Shown here: piece by piece, positions 49,762 to 61,286 of the stretch | Layout: each line of letters opens with the position of its first letter | Position numbering within the stretch: the stretch's first letter is position 1 | DNA from: Streptomyces sp. MMG1121 | Lineage (GTDB): Bacteria > Actinomycetota > Actinomycetes > Streptomycetales > Streptomycetaceae | Direction of reading: 5' to 3' | DNA: 64,000 nucleotides | Assembly (NCBI RefSeq): GCF_001280015.1 | Contig: NZ_LGDV01000118.1 | Span: 248,001 to 312,000 of the forward strand | Notes under the pieces: generated by a model | Database searches by the model: none | The model's input: only the letters and a program-made list of their open reading frames with translations | What the model was told of the DNA's origin: nothing | Translations under genes and position numbers: made by a program

Positions 49762-51060
49762 ATGCCCGTACCCGTACCGCGGCAGAGAGCGATCCCGGCC
49801 GTGGAGAGTGGTCAGGCGCAGGCCGCCACCGCAGTCGGCGGCCCCCTCAAGGAAGAGGCCCACCGCGACGCCACGCCCACCAGCGGCACCGGCGCCACTC
49901 TCACCCTGCTGCTGATCGAGGACGATCCGGCCGGCTCGCCGATCGTGCCCGAACTGCTGGACCCGTCCGGCAAGCCGATCCGTGTGCGCACCGCCCGTAA
50001 CCTCACCGAGGCCGAGCGGCTGCTCACCGACGACGTCCACTGCATCCTGCTGGACCTCGCGCTGCCCGCACCCGGCGCCGCCGACGAGGACGAGCTGGCC
50101 GTGCTCAAGCACGTGCTCCGGCTCGCGCCCCGGCACGCCGTGCTCGCGCTGACCGCCTCCGCCGACGCCGAGCGCGGCGCCGAGGCCGTGCGCGTGGGCG
50201 CCCAGGACTATCTCTTCCGCGACGAGCTGGACGGCCGGCTGCTCAGCCGCGCCATCCGGTACGCGGTGGAGCGGAAACGCTCCGACACGGCCGAGCGGCG
50301 CCTCGCCGAGGGCCGGCTGCGCGCGCAGGAGAACCGCCGGCTGGAGCGCGGGCTGCTGCCCACGCCCCTGCTGGACGGCTCCTCGCTGCGCTTCGCCGCC
50401 CGCTACCGCCCCGGCCGCTCGCGGGCCCTGCTCGGCGGCGACTTCTACGACGCCGTGCGCACACCCGACGGCACGGTGCACGCCATGATCGGTGACGTCT
50501 GCGGCCACGGCCCGGACGAGGCCGCGCTCGGCGTGGAGCTGCGCATCGCCTGGCGGGCGCTGACGCTGGCCGGGCTGTGCGGGGACGAGCTGCTGGGCAC
50601 GCTCCAGCAGGTGCTGGAGCACGAGCGCGCCGACGAGGAGATCTTCGCGACGCTGTGCACGGTGGACATTGCGCCCGACGGCCGCCGGGCGGGCCTGTGC
50701 CTGGCGGGACATCCGGCCCCGCTGCTCGCCCGCCCCGGCCGGATCGCGCGACTGCTGCCCTACGACAACAACGGCCCCGCCCTCGGGCTGCTGCCCGGCG
50801 CCCGCTGGCCGCGGATGCAGGTGGAGCTGGGCTCCGAGTGGAGCCTGATGCTCTACACCGACGGGCTGATCGAGGGGCGGGTCGGCGCGAGTGGTGAGCG
50901 TCTGGGGCAGGACGGGATGGTGTCGATGATCCGTCGGCAGCTGTCCGAAGGACTGCGGGGGGAGCATCTGCTGCGCGCCGCCGTCAGTGAGGTGCGGGAT
51001 CTCAACGGAGGCGAGCTGACGGACGACGTGGCCGTGGTGTTGCTGGACCGGACGTCATAG
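49762..51060 (+). CDS. Response-regulator/PP2C serine phosphatase (SpoIIE-like)
   Basis: A 432-residue two-domain regulator. The receiver domain (45-165) carries the acidic pair LIEDDP and phospho-acceptor-type Asp98 in LLDLALP. A PP2C/SpoIIE phosphatase domain (200-430) has metal motifs GGDFYDAV and GDVCGHG, plus the DDVAVVLL ending. Such proteins dephosphorylate anti-anti-sigma factors, linking a signal to a sigma factor. The ATG at 49762 follows GGAGGGAAGG by 12 nt; an upstream frame to 49564 lacks support. The cognate kinase is not nearby. Confidence 0.88.
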   Translation: MPVPVPRQRAIPAVESGQAQAATAVGGPLKEEAHRDATPTSGTGATLTLLLIEDDPAGSPIVPELLDPSGKPIRVRTARNLTEAERLLTDDVHCILLDLALPAPGAADEDELAVLKHVLRLAPRHAVLALTASADAERGAEAVRVGAQDYLFRDELDGRLLSRAIRYAVERKRSDTAERRLAEGRLRAQENRRLERGLLPTPLLDGSSLRFAARYRPGRSRALLGGDFYDAVRTPDGTVHAMIGDVCGHGPDEAALGVELRIAWRALTLAGLCGDELLGTLQQVLEHERADEEIFATLCTVDIAPDGRRAGLCLAGHPAPLLARPGRIARLLPYDNNGPALGLLPGARWPRMQVELGSEWSLMLYTDGLIEGRVGASGERLGQDGMVSMIRRQLSEGLRGEHLLRAAVSEVRDLNGGELTDDVAVVLLDRTS

Positions 51061-51155
51061 GCCGGCTCTCGCCATGGGTGACCGGGTGACGTCGCCGGGT
51101 GCGGGCGCGTGAGGGCCGCGACCAGCCACGACGCACCCGCGCACCCGGGAACCGG

Positions 51156-51500
51156 CTAGCGGCCCCCGTTCCACGGCCCGTAGGGGCCGTCGCTGCTGCT
51201 TCCGCCCTTTCTCCTGCGGAAGCCCTTGCCGCCGCCGACCTGCTGGAGTGCGGGGCGTACGTCCACGAAGAAGACGATCGTGGCGACCAGACCCGCGAGC
51301 TGGAGGAACAGCATGGGCACGAACAGGTTCACGGCCACCGCGATGCCCAGGATGATCAGCCAGAAGCCCTTGTTCTGCTTGTCCGCGGCGCGGTAGGCGT
51401 CCTCGCGGAAGATCGCGGCCATCACGAACGCCACGATGGCGAGCGCCAGCATGGCGGTGAAGATCAGCCACATCACTCCGCCCACTGCCGTCATCAGCAC
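51156..51500 (-). CDS. DUF2516-like small membrane protein
   Basis: A 114-residue protein with about three membrane helices: MWLIFTAMLALAIVAFVMAA, ILGIAVAVNLFVPMLFLQLAGL and LVATIVFFVDVRPAL regions. The C-terminal tail (GGGKGFRRRKGGSSSDGPYG) is basic then Gly/Ser-rich. It matches the small DUF2516 family in layout and is of unknown function. Start: GTG 51500, or ATG 51494 which has GGTGGG ten nt upstream; a longer frame starting at 51563 has no ribosome binding site. Confidence 0.68.
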   Translation of the reverse strand: MLMTAVGGVMWLIFTAMLALAIVAFVMAAIFREDAYRAADKQNKGFWLIILGIAVAVNLFVPMLFLQLAGLVATIVFFVDVRPALQQVGGGKGFRRRKGGSSSDGPYGPWNGGR

Positions 51501-51603
51501 AGTACCCACCACCCGAGTCGAGTCGTCCGTACACCCACCGTACCCATACAACGGGCCGGACACCCCGAAGGTGCCCGGCCCGATACCGCTTCGTCGCCCG
51601 CGC

Positions 51604-52206
51604 TCACTTCGTCGGCGGGGTGGTCTTCTTCGCGGTGGTGCTCTTGCGCGGGGCCGGAGTCTTCTTGGCCGCCGGCTTCTTGTCGGCGGCGGGCTCGGCC
51701 TCGGCCCTGTCCTCGGCCGGCTTCGGCTCGTCCTTGACCTCGACGGGCTCGGCCCTGCCCTCGACGACGACGGCCAGCTCCTCGATGTCCTCGGCGGCTT
51801 CGCCGCGCCAGGTCTTCACGGCCTGCTCGCCGTGCTCGGCGACCTTCTCGTAGGTCTCGCGGGCCCGGACGGCGTACTCGGCGGCGACGCCGACACCGCG
51901 CAGGGCGAAGTCCTGGGCCTGCTCGCCGAGCTTCTTCAGGTCCACGTCGAGGGTGCCGAGGAACTCGTTGACCTTGGTCTGGAGGGTCTCCTGCGCCTCC
52001 TTGGCGCGGGCGGTGGCCTTCTCCTGCACGGCCTTCGGGTCGGTGTTGCGCACGGCCTCGATGCGGGCCGGGGCCTCGGCGCGCAGCTGCTCGACCAGGC
52101 CGGGCACCTTCTTGGCCTGCTGGAGGGCGAGGTCGGCGGTGCCGGCGGCGAAGTAGAGCGGAGTCGGGTCGCTGAGGGTCTTGCGCAGGTCGTCGGTGAT
52201 GGCCAT
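51604..52206 (-). CDS. HBHA-like Lys/Ala-rich protein
   Basis: A 200-residue protein resembling heparin-binding haemagglutinin. The N-terminal half is a long coiled coil (residues 15-150, with LQQAKKVPGLVEQLRAEAPARI and LQTKVNEFLGTLDVDLKKL segments). The tail (about 155-200) has Lys/Pro/Ala repeats (AAKKTPAPRKSTTAKKTTPP), the type that binds sulphated sugars in mycobacteria. No signal peptide. GAGGACCAG lies 7-10 nt before ATG 52206. In saprophytic Streptomyces the role is probably envelope or lipid related. Confidence 0.82.
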   Translation of the reverse strand: MAITDDLRKTLSDPTPLYFAAGTADLALQQAKKVPGLVEQLRAEAPARIEAVRNTDPKAVQEKATARAKEAQETLQTKVNEFLGTLDVDLKKLGEQAQDFALRGVGVAAEYAVRARETYEKVAEHGEQAVKTWRGEAAEDIEELAVVVEGRAEPVEVKDEPKPAEDRAEAEPAADKKPAAKKTPAPRKSTTAKKTTPPTK

Positions 52207-52282
52207 GGTGATCTGGTCCTCCCGGATTCGCGTTCGGCTGGGGTTGGTGTGGTCCGCGGTGGAAGCCGGCGCCCTGGTCCGG

Positions 52283-52768
52283 TTATCCGGCCGTCCGCCG
52301 CGGGCCTGCATCGGCATCGTGTCCGCCGGCCGTGCCGGTGCCGCCGGTGTCGTACTCCGTACGCCCCGCGCCGTCCGCGTCGACCGCGTCGTCCTCGGAC
52401 CCGGCGGGCTCGCCGATCCCGAATCCGTTCTCCTTGCGGAAGGACTCGTAGATCTGGAGCAGCACCTGCTTCTGCCGCTCGTTGAGCGAAGGATCGGCGA
52501 GGATCACCGCCCGGGTCTCCACTTCGTCCCGGTCCCGCTCGGCGTCGAGAATCCCGGCGCGGACGTAGAGCGTCTCGGCGGAGATGCGCAGGGCCTTGGC
52601 GACCTGCTGGAGCACCTCCGCGCTGGGCTTGCGCAGCCCGCGCTCGATCTGACTGAGGTACGGATTGGACACCCCGGCGGCATCGGCGAGCTGCCGCAGC
52701 GACAGCTGGGCGTTCCGCCGCTGCTCGCGCAGGTACTCACCGAGATTGCCGACGTTCAGCGATGCCAT
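52283..52768 (-). CDS. XRE-family transcriptional regulator
   Basis: A 161-residue regulator with an N-terminal helix-turn-helix (residues 11-65): LREQRRNAQLSLRQLADAAGVSNPYLSQIERGLRKPSAEV-type sequence. A helical middle (QKQVLLQIYESFRKENG) and acidic Gly-rich tail follow. ATG 52768 is preceded by GGTGGAG. A TTGCAAGC/GCTTGCAA dyad lies 31 bp upstream, probably its own operator. HBHA follows on the same strand after 76 nt and may be a target. Confidence 0.85.
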   Translation of the reverse strand: MASLNVGNLGEYLREQRRNAQLSLRQLADAAGVSNPYLSQIERGLRKPSAEVLQQVAKALRISAETLYVRAGILDAERDRDEVETRAVILADPSLNERQKQVLLQIYESFRKENGFGIGEPAGSEDDAVDADGAGRTEYDTGGTGTAGGHDADAGPRRTAG

Positions 52769-52798
52769 GTCTCCACCTTGCCCCACCCCTGCTAACAA

Positions 52799-52818
52799 TT
52801 GCAAGCACCCGCTTGCAA
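52799..52818. promoter_or_regulatory. Dyad operator before the XRE gene
   Basis: TTGCAAGC-ACCC-GCTTGCAA, 31 bp upstream of the XRE start; a second TTGC/GCAA-type box (GCTAACAATTGC) overlaps it on the left. Consistent with autoregulation. Confidence 0.65.
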
Positions 52819-52876
52819 AAGTGTGCCGAGCGGGTGGGCCGCACCGGCCGGGCCGCGAACGTGACACCTCGCCCGG

Positions 52877-54226
52877 TCAGTCGGCGACCAGGTCCTCCGG
52901 GGCCGAGCGGGCGAGGCCGGCGAGGGTGGTGAGCGCCTGGGCGAGGACGTCCGGCCCGGGAGTGGCGAGGCCCAGGCGGACGGCGGGAGGTGCGTGGTGG
53001 GCGGCGACGGTGAAGGCGGCCGCGGGCACCACCGCGATGCCGTGCCGCGCGGCGGCGGCGACGAACGTGTCCGCGCGCCAGGGGCGGGGCAGCTCCCACC
53101 AGCAGTGGTAGGAGCGGCCGTCGCCGCGCACCGCGAACCCGGCCAGGTGCCGGGCCGCGATCTCCTGCCGCACCGCCGCCTCCCGCTGCTTGGCGGCCAC
53201 CAGCCTGCGCACCGTGCCCTCCTGCTGCCAGCGGTGGGCGGCCTCCAGGGCGAAGCGCATCGGGGTCCAGCCGCCCGCGCGCAGGGAGGCGGAGACGACG
53301 GCCGTCAGGGCGGGCGGGGTGACCGCGAAGCCGAGCGTCAGCCCGGGGGCGATCCGCTTGGAGAGGCTGTCGATCAGGACGGTCCGCTCGGGAGCGCAGG
53401 CGGCGAGCGGCGGCAGTTCGTCGCGCAGGAACGCCCAGACCGCGTCCTCCACGGCGGGCAGCCCGAGCCGCAGCAGCACCTCGGCCAGCCGCTCGATCCG
53501 CGGCTCCGGCATGGTGAGCGAGAGGGGGTTGTGCACCCTCGGCTGGACGTAGACGGCGTGCAGCGGGGCGGTCGCGTGGGCGTCGGCCACGGCCTGCGGG
53601 ACCAGGCCGTCCTCGTCCATGGCCAGGGGTACGAGGGTGACGCCGAGCCGGGCCGCCACCGCCTTGATCACCGGGTAGGTCAGTTCCTCGACGCCGAGGC
53701 GCCCGCCCGGCGGCACCAGGGCGGCGACGACGGCCGAGAGGGCCTGCCGGCCGTTGCCGGCGAACAGGATCCGCTCGGGGTCGGGCCGCCAGCCGCCGCG
53801 GGCGAGGATGCCGGCGGCGGACTCCTGTACGGCGGGCAGGCCGAAGGTGCCGACCGGTCGCAGCGCCTGCCCGAGGGCGTCGGGACGCAGCAGTCCGCCG
53901 AGCCCCTCGGCGAGCAGTTCGCTCTGCCCGGGCACGGCCGGGTAGTTCAGCTCAAGGTCGATCCGGCCGACGGCCGCCGGTTCGGTGAGCGCGGGAGCCG
54001 GGCCGTCGGCCGCCGCGCGTACGAACGTGCCGCGCCCCACCTCGCCCACGGTCAGGCCCCGGCGGGCCAGTTCGCGGTACACGCGCGTGGCGGTGGAGTC
54101 GGCGATGCCGTGCCGCTTCGCGAACGCGCGCTGCGGGGGCAGCCGGTCGCCGGGCCGCAGGACGCCGGAGCGGATCTCCTCGGCGACCGCGTCGGCGACG
54201 CTCCGGTAGTCCTCGTTGTCCTTCAC
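52877..54226 (-). CDS. MocR/PdxR-type GntR regulator with aminotransferase domain
   Basis: A 449-residue regulator. An N-terminal GntR winged helix (residues 5-75: YRSVADAVAEEIRSGVLRPGDRLP, DSTATRVYRELARRGLTVGE) is fused to a class I aminotransferase domain (about 95-449) with the PLP-lysine in IDSLSKRIAPGL. MocR proteins usually control vitamin B6 or amine/osmolyte genes. GTG 54226 with GGTGGGATGG upstream; another GTG at 54241 is possible. It is divergent from the LysE-type exporter and two TTGCAC repeats lie between them, making the exporter the likely target. Confidence 0.88.
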   Translation of the reverse strand: MKDNEDYRSVADAVAEEIRSGVLRPGDRLPPQRAFAKRHGIADSTATRVYRELARRGLTVGEVGRGTFVRAAADGPAPALTEPAAVGRIDLELNYPAVPGQSELLAEGLGGLLRPDALGQALRPVGTFGLPAVQESAAGILARGGWRPDPERILFAGNGRQALSAVVAALVPPGGRLGVEELTYPVIKAVAARLGVTLVPLAMDEDGLVPQAVADAHATAPLHAVYVQPRVHNPLSLTMPEPRIERLAEVLLRLGLPAVEDAVWAFLRDELPPLAACAPERTVLIDSLSKRIAPGLTLGFAVTPPALTAVVSASLRAGGWTPMRFALEAAHRWQQEGTVRRLVAAKQREAAVRQEIAARHLAGFAVRGDGRSYHCWWELPRPWRADTFVAAAARHGIAVVPAAAFTVAAHHAPPAVRLGLATPGPDVLAQALTTLAGLARSAPEDLVAD

Positions 54227-54248
54227 GGCGCGCCATCCCACCACAAAA

Positions 54249-54282
54249 TTGCACCGAGCGCAATCTTTTGGTTGCACTGAGC
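54249..54282. promoter_or_regulatory. Direct repeats between MocR and LysE genes
   Basis: TTGCACCGAGC (54249-54259) and TTGCACTGAGC (54272-54282), 23 bp apart, plus GCGCAAT between them. MocR proteins commonly bind direct repeats in the divergent promoter; these are candidates. Confidence 0.6.
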
Positions 54283-54332
54283 TATTGCCCTGCCCTACGC
54301 TCGCCGCAATGCACTGGCACAAGGGGGCTTCC

Positions 54333-54971
54333 ATGATCGGTACGAGCGGGATCCTCGGTGTGGGCGTGGTGGCACTCGGCATGGTGCTCACGCCCGGACC
54401 GAACATGATCTATCTCGTCTCGCGCAGCATCACCCAGGGCAGGCGCGCCGGGATGATCTCCCTCGGCGGGGTGGTCCTGGGCTTCGTGGTGTACCTGCTC
54501 GCCGCGAACCTGGGCCTGTCGGTCGTCTTCACCGCCGTACCCGAGCTGTACGTCGCGGTGAAGCTGGCCGGCGCCGCCTACCTCGCCCACCTGGCCTGGA
54601 AGGCCCTGAAGCCGGGCGGCATCTCGGTCTTCGCCCCGCAGGACGTGCCGCACGACTCGCCGCGCAGGCTGTTCACCATGGGCCTGATGACGAATCTGCT
54701 GAACCCGAAGATCGCCGTCATGTACGTCTCCCTGATCCCCCAGTTCATCGACCTGGACCGGGGCCACGTCCTGCTCCAGGGCCTGTTCCTCGGCTCGGTG
54801 CAGATCGTGGTCAGCATCGCGGTGAACCTGGCCATCGTGCTCGCCGCCGGTACGATCGCCGTCTTCCTCGCCCGCCGCCCCTCCTGGCTCAAGGTGCAGC
54901 GCTGTCTGATGGGCACCGTTCTCGGCGCCCTCGCCCTCTCCCTGGCCGTCGACACCTCGGGCCCGGCCTAG
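54333..54971 (+). CDS. LysE-family amino acid exporter
   Basis: A 212-residue permease with about six membrane helices. The family signature VLTPGPNMIYLVSRSITQGRRAGM lies near residues 20-43, and LMTNLLNPKIAVMYVSLIPQF near 140-160. Members export lysine, arginine, threonine or homoserine; specificity here is not predictable. AAGGGGG precedes ATG 54333. The divergent MocR gene probably controls it. Confidence 0.88.
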   Translation: MIGTSGILGVGVVALGMVLTPGPNMIYLVSRSITQGRRAGMISLGGVVLGFVVYLLAANLGLSVVFTAVPELYVAVKLAGAAYLAHLAWKALKPGGISVFAPQDVPHDSPRRLFTMGLMTNLLNPKIAVMYVSLIPQFIDLDRGHVLLQGLFLGSVQIVVSIAVNLAIVLAAGTIAVFLARRPSWLKVQRCLMGTVLGALALSLAVDTSGPA

Positions 54972-55032
54972 CCGACAGGCTCGTCAGGATTCGAGAAGCG
55001 CCGGCGCCGGGGCCCGCGTTAGCGTGACCGGC

Positions 55033-57414
<2,382 letters not shown>

Positions 57415-57433
57415 GCGCGCCCCCTTTCGGGCG

Positions 57434-58057
57434 CTAACCCTCAGCCATGAGGATCTCGTCGATCCGCGCCCGGTGAGCCCTCTCCCAGTCGTCCAGGGTC
57501 TCCTCGGCCTCCTTCGCGAGCTTCGCCCGAGCGGCCCTCACCACCTCCTCCGCGCGCCCGCCCGGCACCACGACCACGCCCTCCTCGTCGGCCACGACCA
57601 CGTCCCCGGACTCCACTCGCACGCCCCCGCAGCGCACGGTCTCGTTCAGCGGTCGTACGGCCTTCTTGGCGCCCGGGACCGGGATGATTCCCCGGGCGAA
57701 GACGGGGAAGCCGAGGGCGCGGACCTCGGCGAGGTCGCGGATCAGGCCGTCGGCGACGAACGCCGTCACTCCGCGGCGCCGGGCGACGGCGCACACGTTG
57801 CCGCCGGCCAGCGCGTGGTCGAGGTCGCCGGACTCGACCACGATCACCGAGCCGGGGCCGGCGCGGTGGATGGCCGCGTGCAGCATGAGGTTGTCGCCGG
57901 GCGGGCAGCTGACGGTGAAAGCCGGTCCGGCGACGCGCGGTACGGGTTCCCACAGCGGCCGTATCCCGATGTCCATGACCTGCTCCCGGCCGAGGAGGTC
58001 GGCGAGGGTGGTGGTGGGGATGTCCCGGAAGGCGGCGAAGTCCCTGGCGTCGGTCAT
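57434..58057 (-). CDS. RraA-family aldolase/regulator-like protein
   Basis: A 207-residue protein of the RraA/4-hydroxy-4-methyl-2-oxoglutarate aldolase superfamily. Motifs include PPGDNLMLHAAIHRAGPGSVIVVESGDLDHALAGGN and the metal-loop VADGLIRDLAEVRALGFPVFARG. Members are aldolases/decarboxylases; the E. coli RraA relation to RNase E is not conserved in all. ATG 58057 follows minus-strand TAGCGT by 6 nt, the leaderless pattern. Gap to the TetR gene is 105 bp. Confidence 0.85.
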   Translation of the reverse strand: MTDARDFAAFRDIPTTTLADLLGREQVMDIGIRPLWEPVPRVAGPAFTVSCPPGDNLMLHAAIHRAGPGSVIVVESGDLDHALAGGNVCAVARRRGVTAFVADGLIRDLAEVRALGFPVFARGIIPVPGAKKAVRPLNETVRCGGVRVESGDVVVADEEGVVVVPGGRAEEVVRAARAKLAKEAEETLDDWERAHRARIDEILMAEG

Positions 58058-58162
58058 GGCCGCACGCTATCGCCTGCGGAAAGGCAACGGGCGGGGCCGG
58101 GTGACAGCGTGCCGCCAGCATACCGTTACTGAGTTAGATTTTTAACCCGGCCTCGCGAAGAC

Positions 58163-58777
58163 TCACCCGTCGCCCCTCAGGCCCGCCAGGCCCACCGCCA
58201 GTCGCGCGAAGGCCCGCTCGGCCGCCCGTACGGCGTCCGGCGCCACCTTCTCGACCGGCTCCCCCGCCGCGATCCGCCGCCAGTTCTCCAGGGCGAGGAT
58301 CCGCTGGACGGCGATGAGCTGCCCCGCCGCCAGCCGGGCGTCCAGGTCCCCGCCGAGCATCTCGGCGAGCGCCGCCTCCGAGCGCTCCTGATGCCGGTAC
58401 GCCCGCGCCACCAGGGCCGGGGTGCCGTAGAGCAGCCGGTGGAAGGCGAGCACCCCCGGGTGGTCGTTCAGCCCGGTGACCGGATCGTGGCGCTCCAGCC
58501 CGGCGAGGAAGTTGCGGCGCAGCGCGTCCACCGGGTCGTCCGTGCCGGCGACCACCCGTGCGGCCTCCGTCTCGTGGTCGGCGATCCGGTGGAGGACCAG
58601 GTCCTCCTTGGCGGGGAAGTACCGGAAGAGGGTCGGCTTGGAGATCCCGGCCGCGGCGGCGACCTCCGCCACGGACACCGCGTCGAAGCCCCGCTCCAGG
58701 AACAGCCGCACGGCGATGTCCGACACGTCCTGGTACATCCGCTGCCTCTTGCGCTCACGCAGGCCCATCTCACCCAT
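58163..58777 (-). CDS. TetR-family transcriptional regulator
   Basis: A 204-residue TetR regulator. The N-terminal helix-turn-helix is at 10-65: RQRMYQDVSDIAVRLFLERGFDAVSVAEVAAAAGISKPTLFRYFPAKEDLV-type sequence. The C-terminal ligand domain (70-200) has helices ending ERAFARLAVGLAGLRGDG. ATG 58777 follows TAGGCT by 7 nt. It lies 10 bp beyond the double-kinase stop on the same strand, so it may be read through from that operon. Ligand unknown. Confidence 0.85.
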   Translation of the reverse strand: MGEMGLRERKRQRMYQDVSDIAVRLFLERGFDAVSVAEVAAAAGISKPTLFRYFPAKEDLVLHRIADHETEAARVVAGTDDPVDALRRNFLAGLERHDPVTGLNDHPGVLAFHRLLYGTPALVARAYRHQERSEAALAEMLGGDLDARLAAGQLIAVQRILALENWRRIAAGEPVEKVAPDAVRAAERAFARLAVGLAGLRGDG

Positions 58778-58787
58778 GGGGCCGAGC

Positions 58788-61091
58788 CTATGCGGGACCA
58801 CCCGGGCGAGTGGGCCAGGCGAGGGCGGGCGGCAACCGCGGGTCGTGTCGCCGCCGGGACGACAGGCCCAGGGAGGCGGTGGCGGCGGCGAGGGTCATGG
58901 CGTACGAGTCGAGCGCGCGGCGGACGTTGGGGGCGTCCAGGCTGGCGCCGGTGACCAGGCGGTCGAGGTCGACGTAGGCCGAGCGGACGATCTCGGTCCA
59001 CCGGTACACGCGCCAGTCCGCCTGCCAGTCCTTCGTGAACCGTGCGGGCAGCCGCGCCTCCCAGCGGCGGAACATGCGGTCGCGGATCTCCGGCCGGGTC
59101 GGGGTGAGGTGCATGTGCCGGACCAGCTCGTACAGCGGGTCGCCGACCAGAGCCATCTCCCAGTCGATCAGCGTGAGCACCGGGCCGTCGTCCCGGCGGA
59201 CCAGGTTCCAGGGGTTCAGGTCGCCGTGCAGCAGGGCGGGGTCGCGGTCGGTGACCCGGTGCCGGGCGAGGATCTCGCGCAGCCGGGGGGCGTCGGGCAG
59301 GCCGAGGAAGCGGGCCAGTTGCTGGGACTCCTTCGGCAGAGCGGCGACCAGCGCCACGAGCTGCTCGCTGAGCCAGTCGTAGAAGCCGGGCCGGCCGGCC
59401 ACCGGGTCGACCGGCGCGTAGTCCACCGTCGTCAGCTGGGCCAACTGGTCGACCAGGCAGTCCGCCTCGTGCGGGCGCAGCCCGTGCACCGGATGCTCGG
59501 GTCTGCGTCCCGGATCCCGCCCGGCCTCGTAGGTGTGCACGGCGAACCGGTCGCCGCGGTAGCGATGGGCGGGATCGGTGGCGTGGCTCTCGCCGAGCGC
59601 CAGCACCCGGGGCGCGGCCACGGCGGCCCCGGACCGCTCGATCGCCGCGAGGACGGCGTGCTCGCTGAGGAAGCTGCGCTCGCGCCGCAGGACGACGGTC
59701 ACCTCGCGGCGGACGACGACGGGGAAGGCGGTGCCGGGCACCCGGATCACGGTGTTGAGATGGGCGGCCCCCTTGAACACCCGCTCGGCCGGCGCCGCCC
59801 CTTCGAGAAGGAGCGCCTCCCCGACGGCGGCATGCGAAAACCCGGGATGCTCAGGCACCCGCCGGTCAGCAGCCCACGCGATCCCCCCGCCGACACCACC
59901 GGGGCCGCCCGCACCCGGCGACGGAAGGCGCACGGGCGGGGCGGGCGGGAAGCCAGACCCCGTCAACGCACCCGAAACCCCCCGCCGGAACAGCACCCGC
60001 TCGATCTCCCCCCGCTCCGGCACCCGCCCGAGCCGCAGCACAGCGGCGGCACGGCGCAGGGCCGTGTGGACGGCGGCCGTGGCCGCGTCCAAGGCCGCCT
60101 GCCCGAAACGGCCCTCAGCGCCCTCCAGGGAACGCGCGGCCCGGATCACCGTGGCGTACAGGCACTGCGCGTACTCGAAGGCGACGTAATGGCGCAGGTC
60201 CTTGGCCAGACCGGCCACCGCGGCCGGCCGCACCCCGCGCACCGCCCGCTCCCAGGCGTCGACCACCTCACGCCACTGCCGCTCGGGGTAGCGCATCCGC
60301 ACGAGGTGGACGGCGAGGTCGTGCAACGGGTCGCCGTAACCGGCCAGTTCCCAGTCCACGCACGTCAGCGGCACGGCACCGGCCGACGGCACGACCAGCG
60401 TGCCGCCGTGCAGATCGCCGTGGAGCAGACCGTACGGCCGCCGGGTCATCGCCGGGACCCGGTCGGCGAACCGGAGCAGGGCGTCCTCGGGCACACCGAG
60501 CGCCACGAACAGGCCGCCGTAGCGGCGCCAGTTGGGCCGGCGGATCTGCTGGTCGGCCTGGTGGGCGAGGGCGCGCAGGAAGCCCTGGGAGTCGGTGTGG
60601 TTGCCGGGCCGGCCCGCCGGCAGCGGCGGCAGTGCCGCACCGCGCACCTGGACGACGGCGGCGAGCAGTTCGGCCACGTCCGTCAGCAGGGCGGCGTCGA
60701 CCGGTTCGCCGGGTGCGCGCGGCCCGGCCGGCGAGGTGCCGTCGACATGGCCGAGCACGGCGAAGCCGTCGCCCTCCAGCAGGACTTCCGGCGTGTGCGG
60801 CAGCACGGCGCGGACCGCTCGCAGGATCTCCGGCTCGCTCGGCCAGGTCCGGATCACCACCGGCGGTGCGTCGGCCCGCCGTACCCGTACGGTCACCAGG
60901 GTGCCCGGCGCCCGGCCGAGGAGGCGGGCCGGCGGTCCGGTCAGCGGCAGGACGTGGTCGTCGTGTCCGTGGCCGGTGCGCGTCGGGGGCGTCGCGAGCG
61001 CGCGGGCCAAGAACGTCCGGACGACGGCGTCCGCGCCGACGCGGCCGGCGTGCCCCCCGGCCGCGGCTCGGGGAACAGGCGGTACGCCCAC
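58788..61091 (-). CDS. Double aminoglycoside-phosphotransferase-fold protein
   Basis: A 767-residue protein with two APH/choline-kinase-like domains. Domain 1 (about 60-330) has loop HGDLHGG near 224-230 (Asp226) but Thr231 in place of the usual metal-binding Asn, then DWE near 246. Domain 2 (about 440-740) has LHGDLNPWNLV with Asp624 and Asn629, then DWE near 643; it looks fully competent. A Pro/Gly-rich linker (380-410) separates them. GTG 61091 has GGAG 6 nt upstream. Upstream by 195 bp is a HAD phosphatase in the same orientation. Substrate unknown. Confidence 0.8.
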   Translation of the reverse strand: MGVPPVPRAAAGGHAGRVGADAVVRTFLARALATPPTRTGHGHDDHVLPLTGPPARLLGRAPGTLVTVRVRRADAPPVVIRTWPSEPEILRAVRAVLPHTPEVLLEGDGFAVLGHVDGTSPAGPRAPGEPVDAALLTDVAELLAAVVQVRGAALPPLPAGRPGNHTDSQGFLRALAHQADQQIRRPNWRRYGGLFVALGVPEDALLRFADRVPAMTRRPYGLLHGDLHGGTLVVPSAGAVPLTCVDWELAGYGDPLHDLAVHLVRMRYPERQWREVVDAWERAVRGVRPAAVAGLAKDLRHYVAFEYAQCLYATVIRAARSLEGAEGRFGQAALDAATAAVHTALRRAAAVLRLGRVPERGEIERVLFRRGVSGALTGSGFPPAPPVRLPSPGAGGPGGVGGGIAWAADRRVPEHPGFSHAAVGEALLLEGAAPAERVFKGAAHLNTVIRVPGTAFPVVVRREVTVVLRRERSFLSEHAVLAAIERSGAAVAAPRVLALGESHATDPAHRYRGDRFAVHTYEAGRDPGRRPEHPVHGLRPHEADCLVDQLAQLTTVDYAPVDPVAGRPGFYDWLSEQLVALVAALPKESQQLARFLGLPDAPRLREILARHRVTDRDPALLHGDLNPWNLVRRDDGPVLTLIDWEMALVGDPLYELVRHMHLTPTRPEIRDRMFRRWEARLPARFTKDWQADWRVYRWTEIVRSAYVDLDRLVTGASLDAPNVRRALDSYAMTLAAATASLGLSSRRRHDPRLPPALAWPTRPGGPA

Positions 61092-61286
61092 GGGCCGCTC
61101 CAGGGTCGGTCACGCGAAAGGGAAGGGCGAAAGGGATGGGCCGGGCCGTTCGAGCGGCCGGGCGGTGGTCCGCCACTCGGCTGTGTGCCAGGCCGGCGGC
61201 CGGGGTCCGGCGCGTCGCCGTTCCCCGTCGTTCCCTGCGCGCGCGTACGCACGATGTCCGGGCGGTGGCCCGGATGTGTCGGCATG

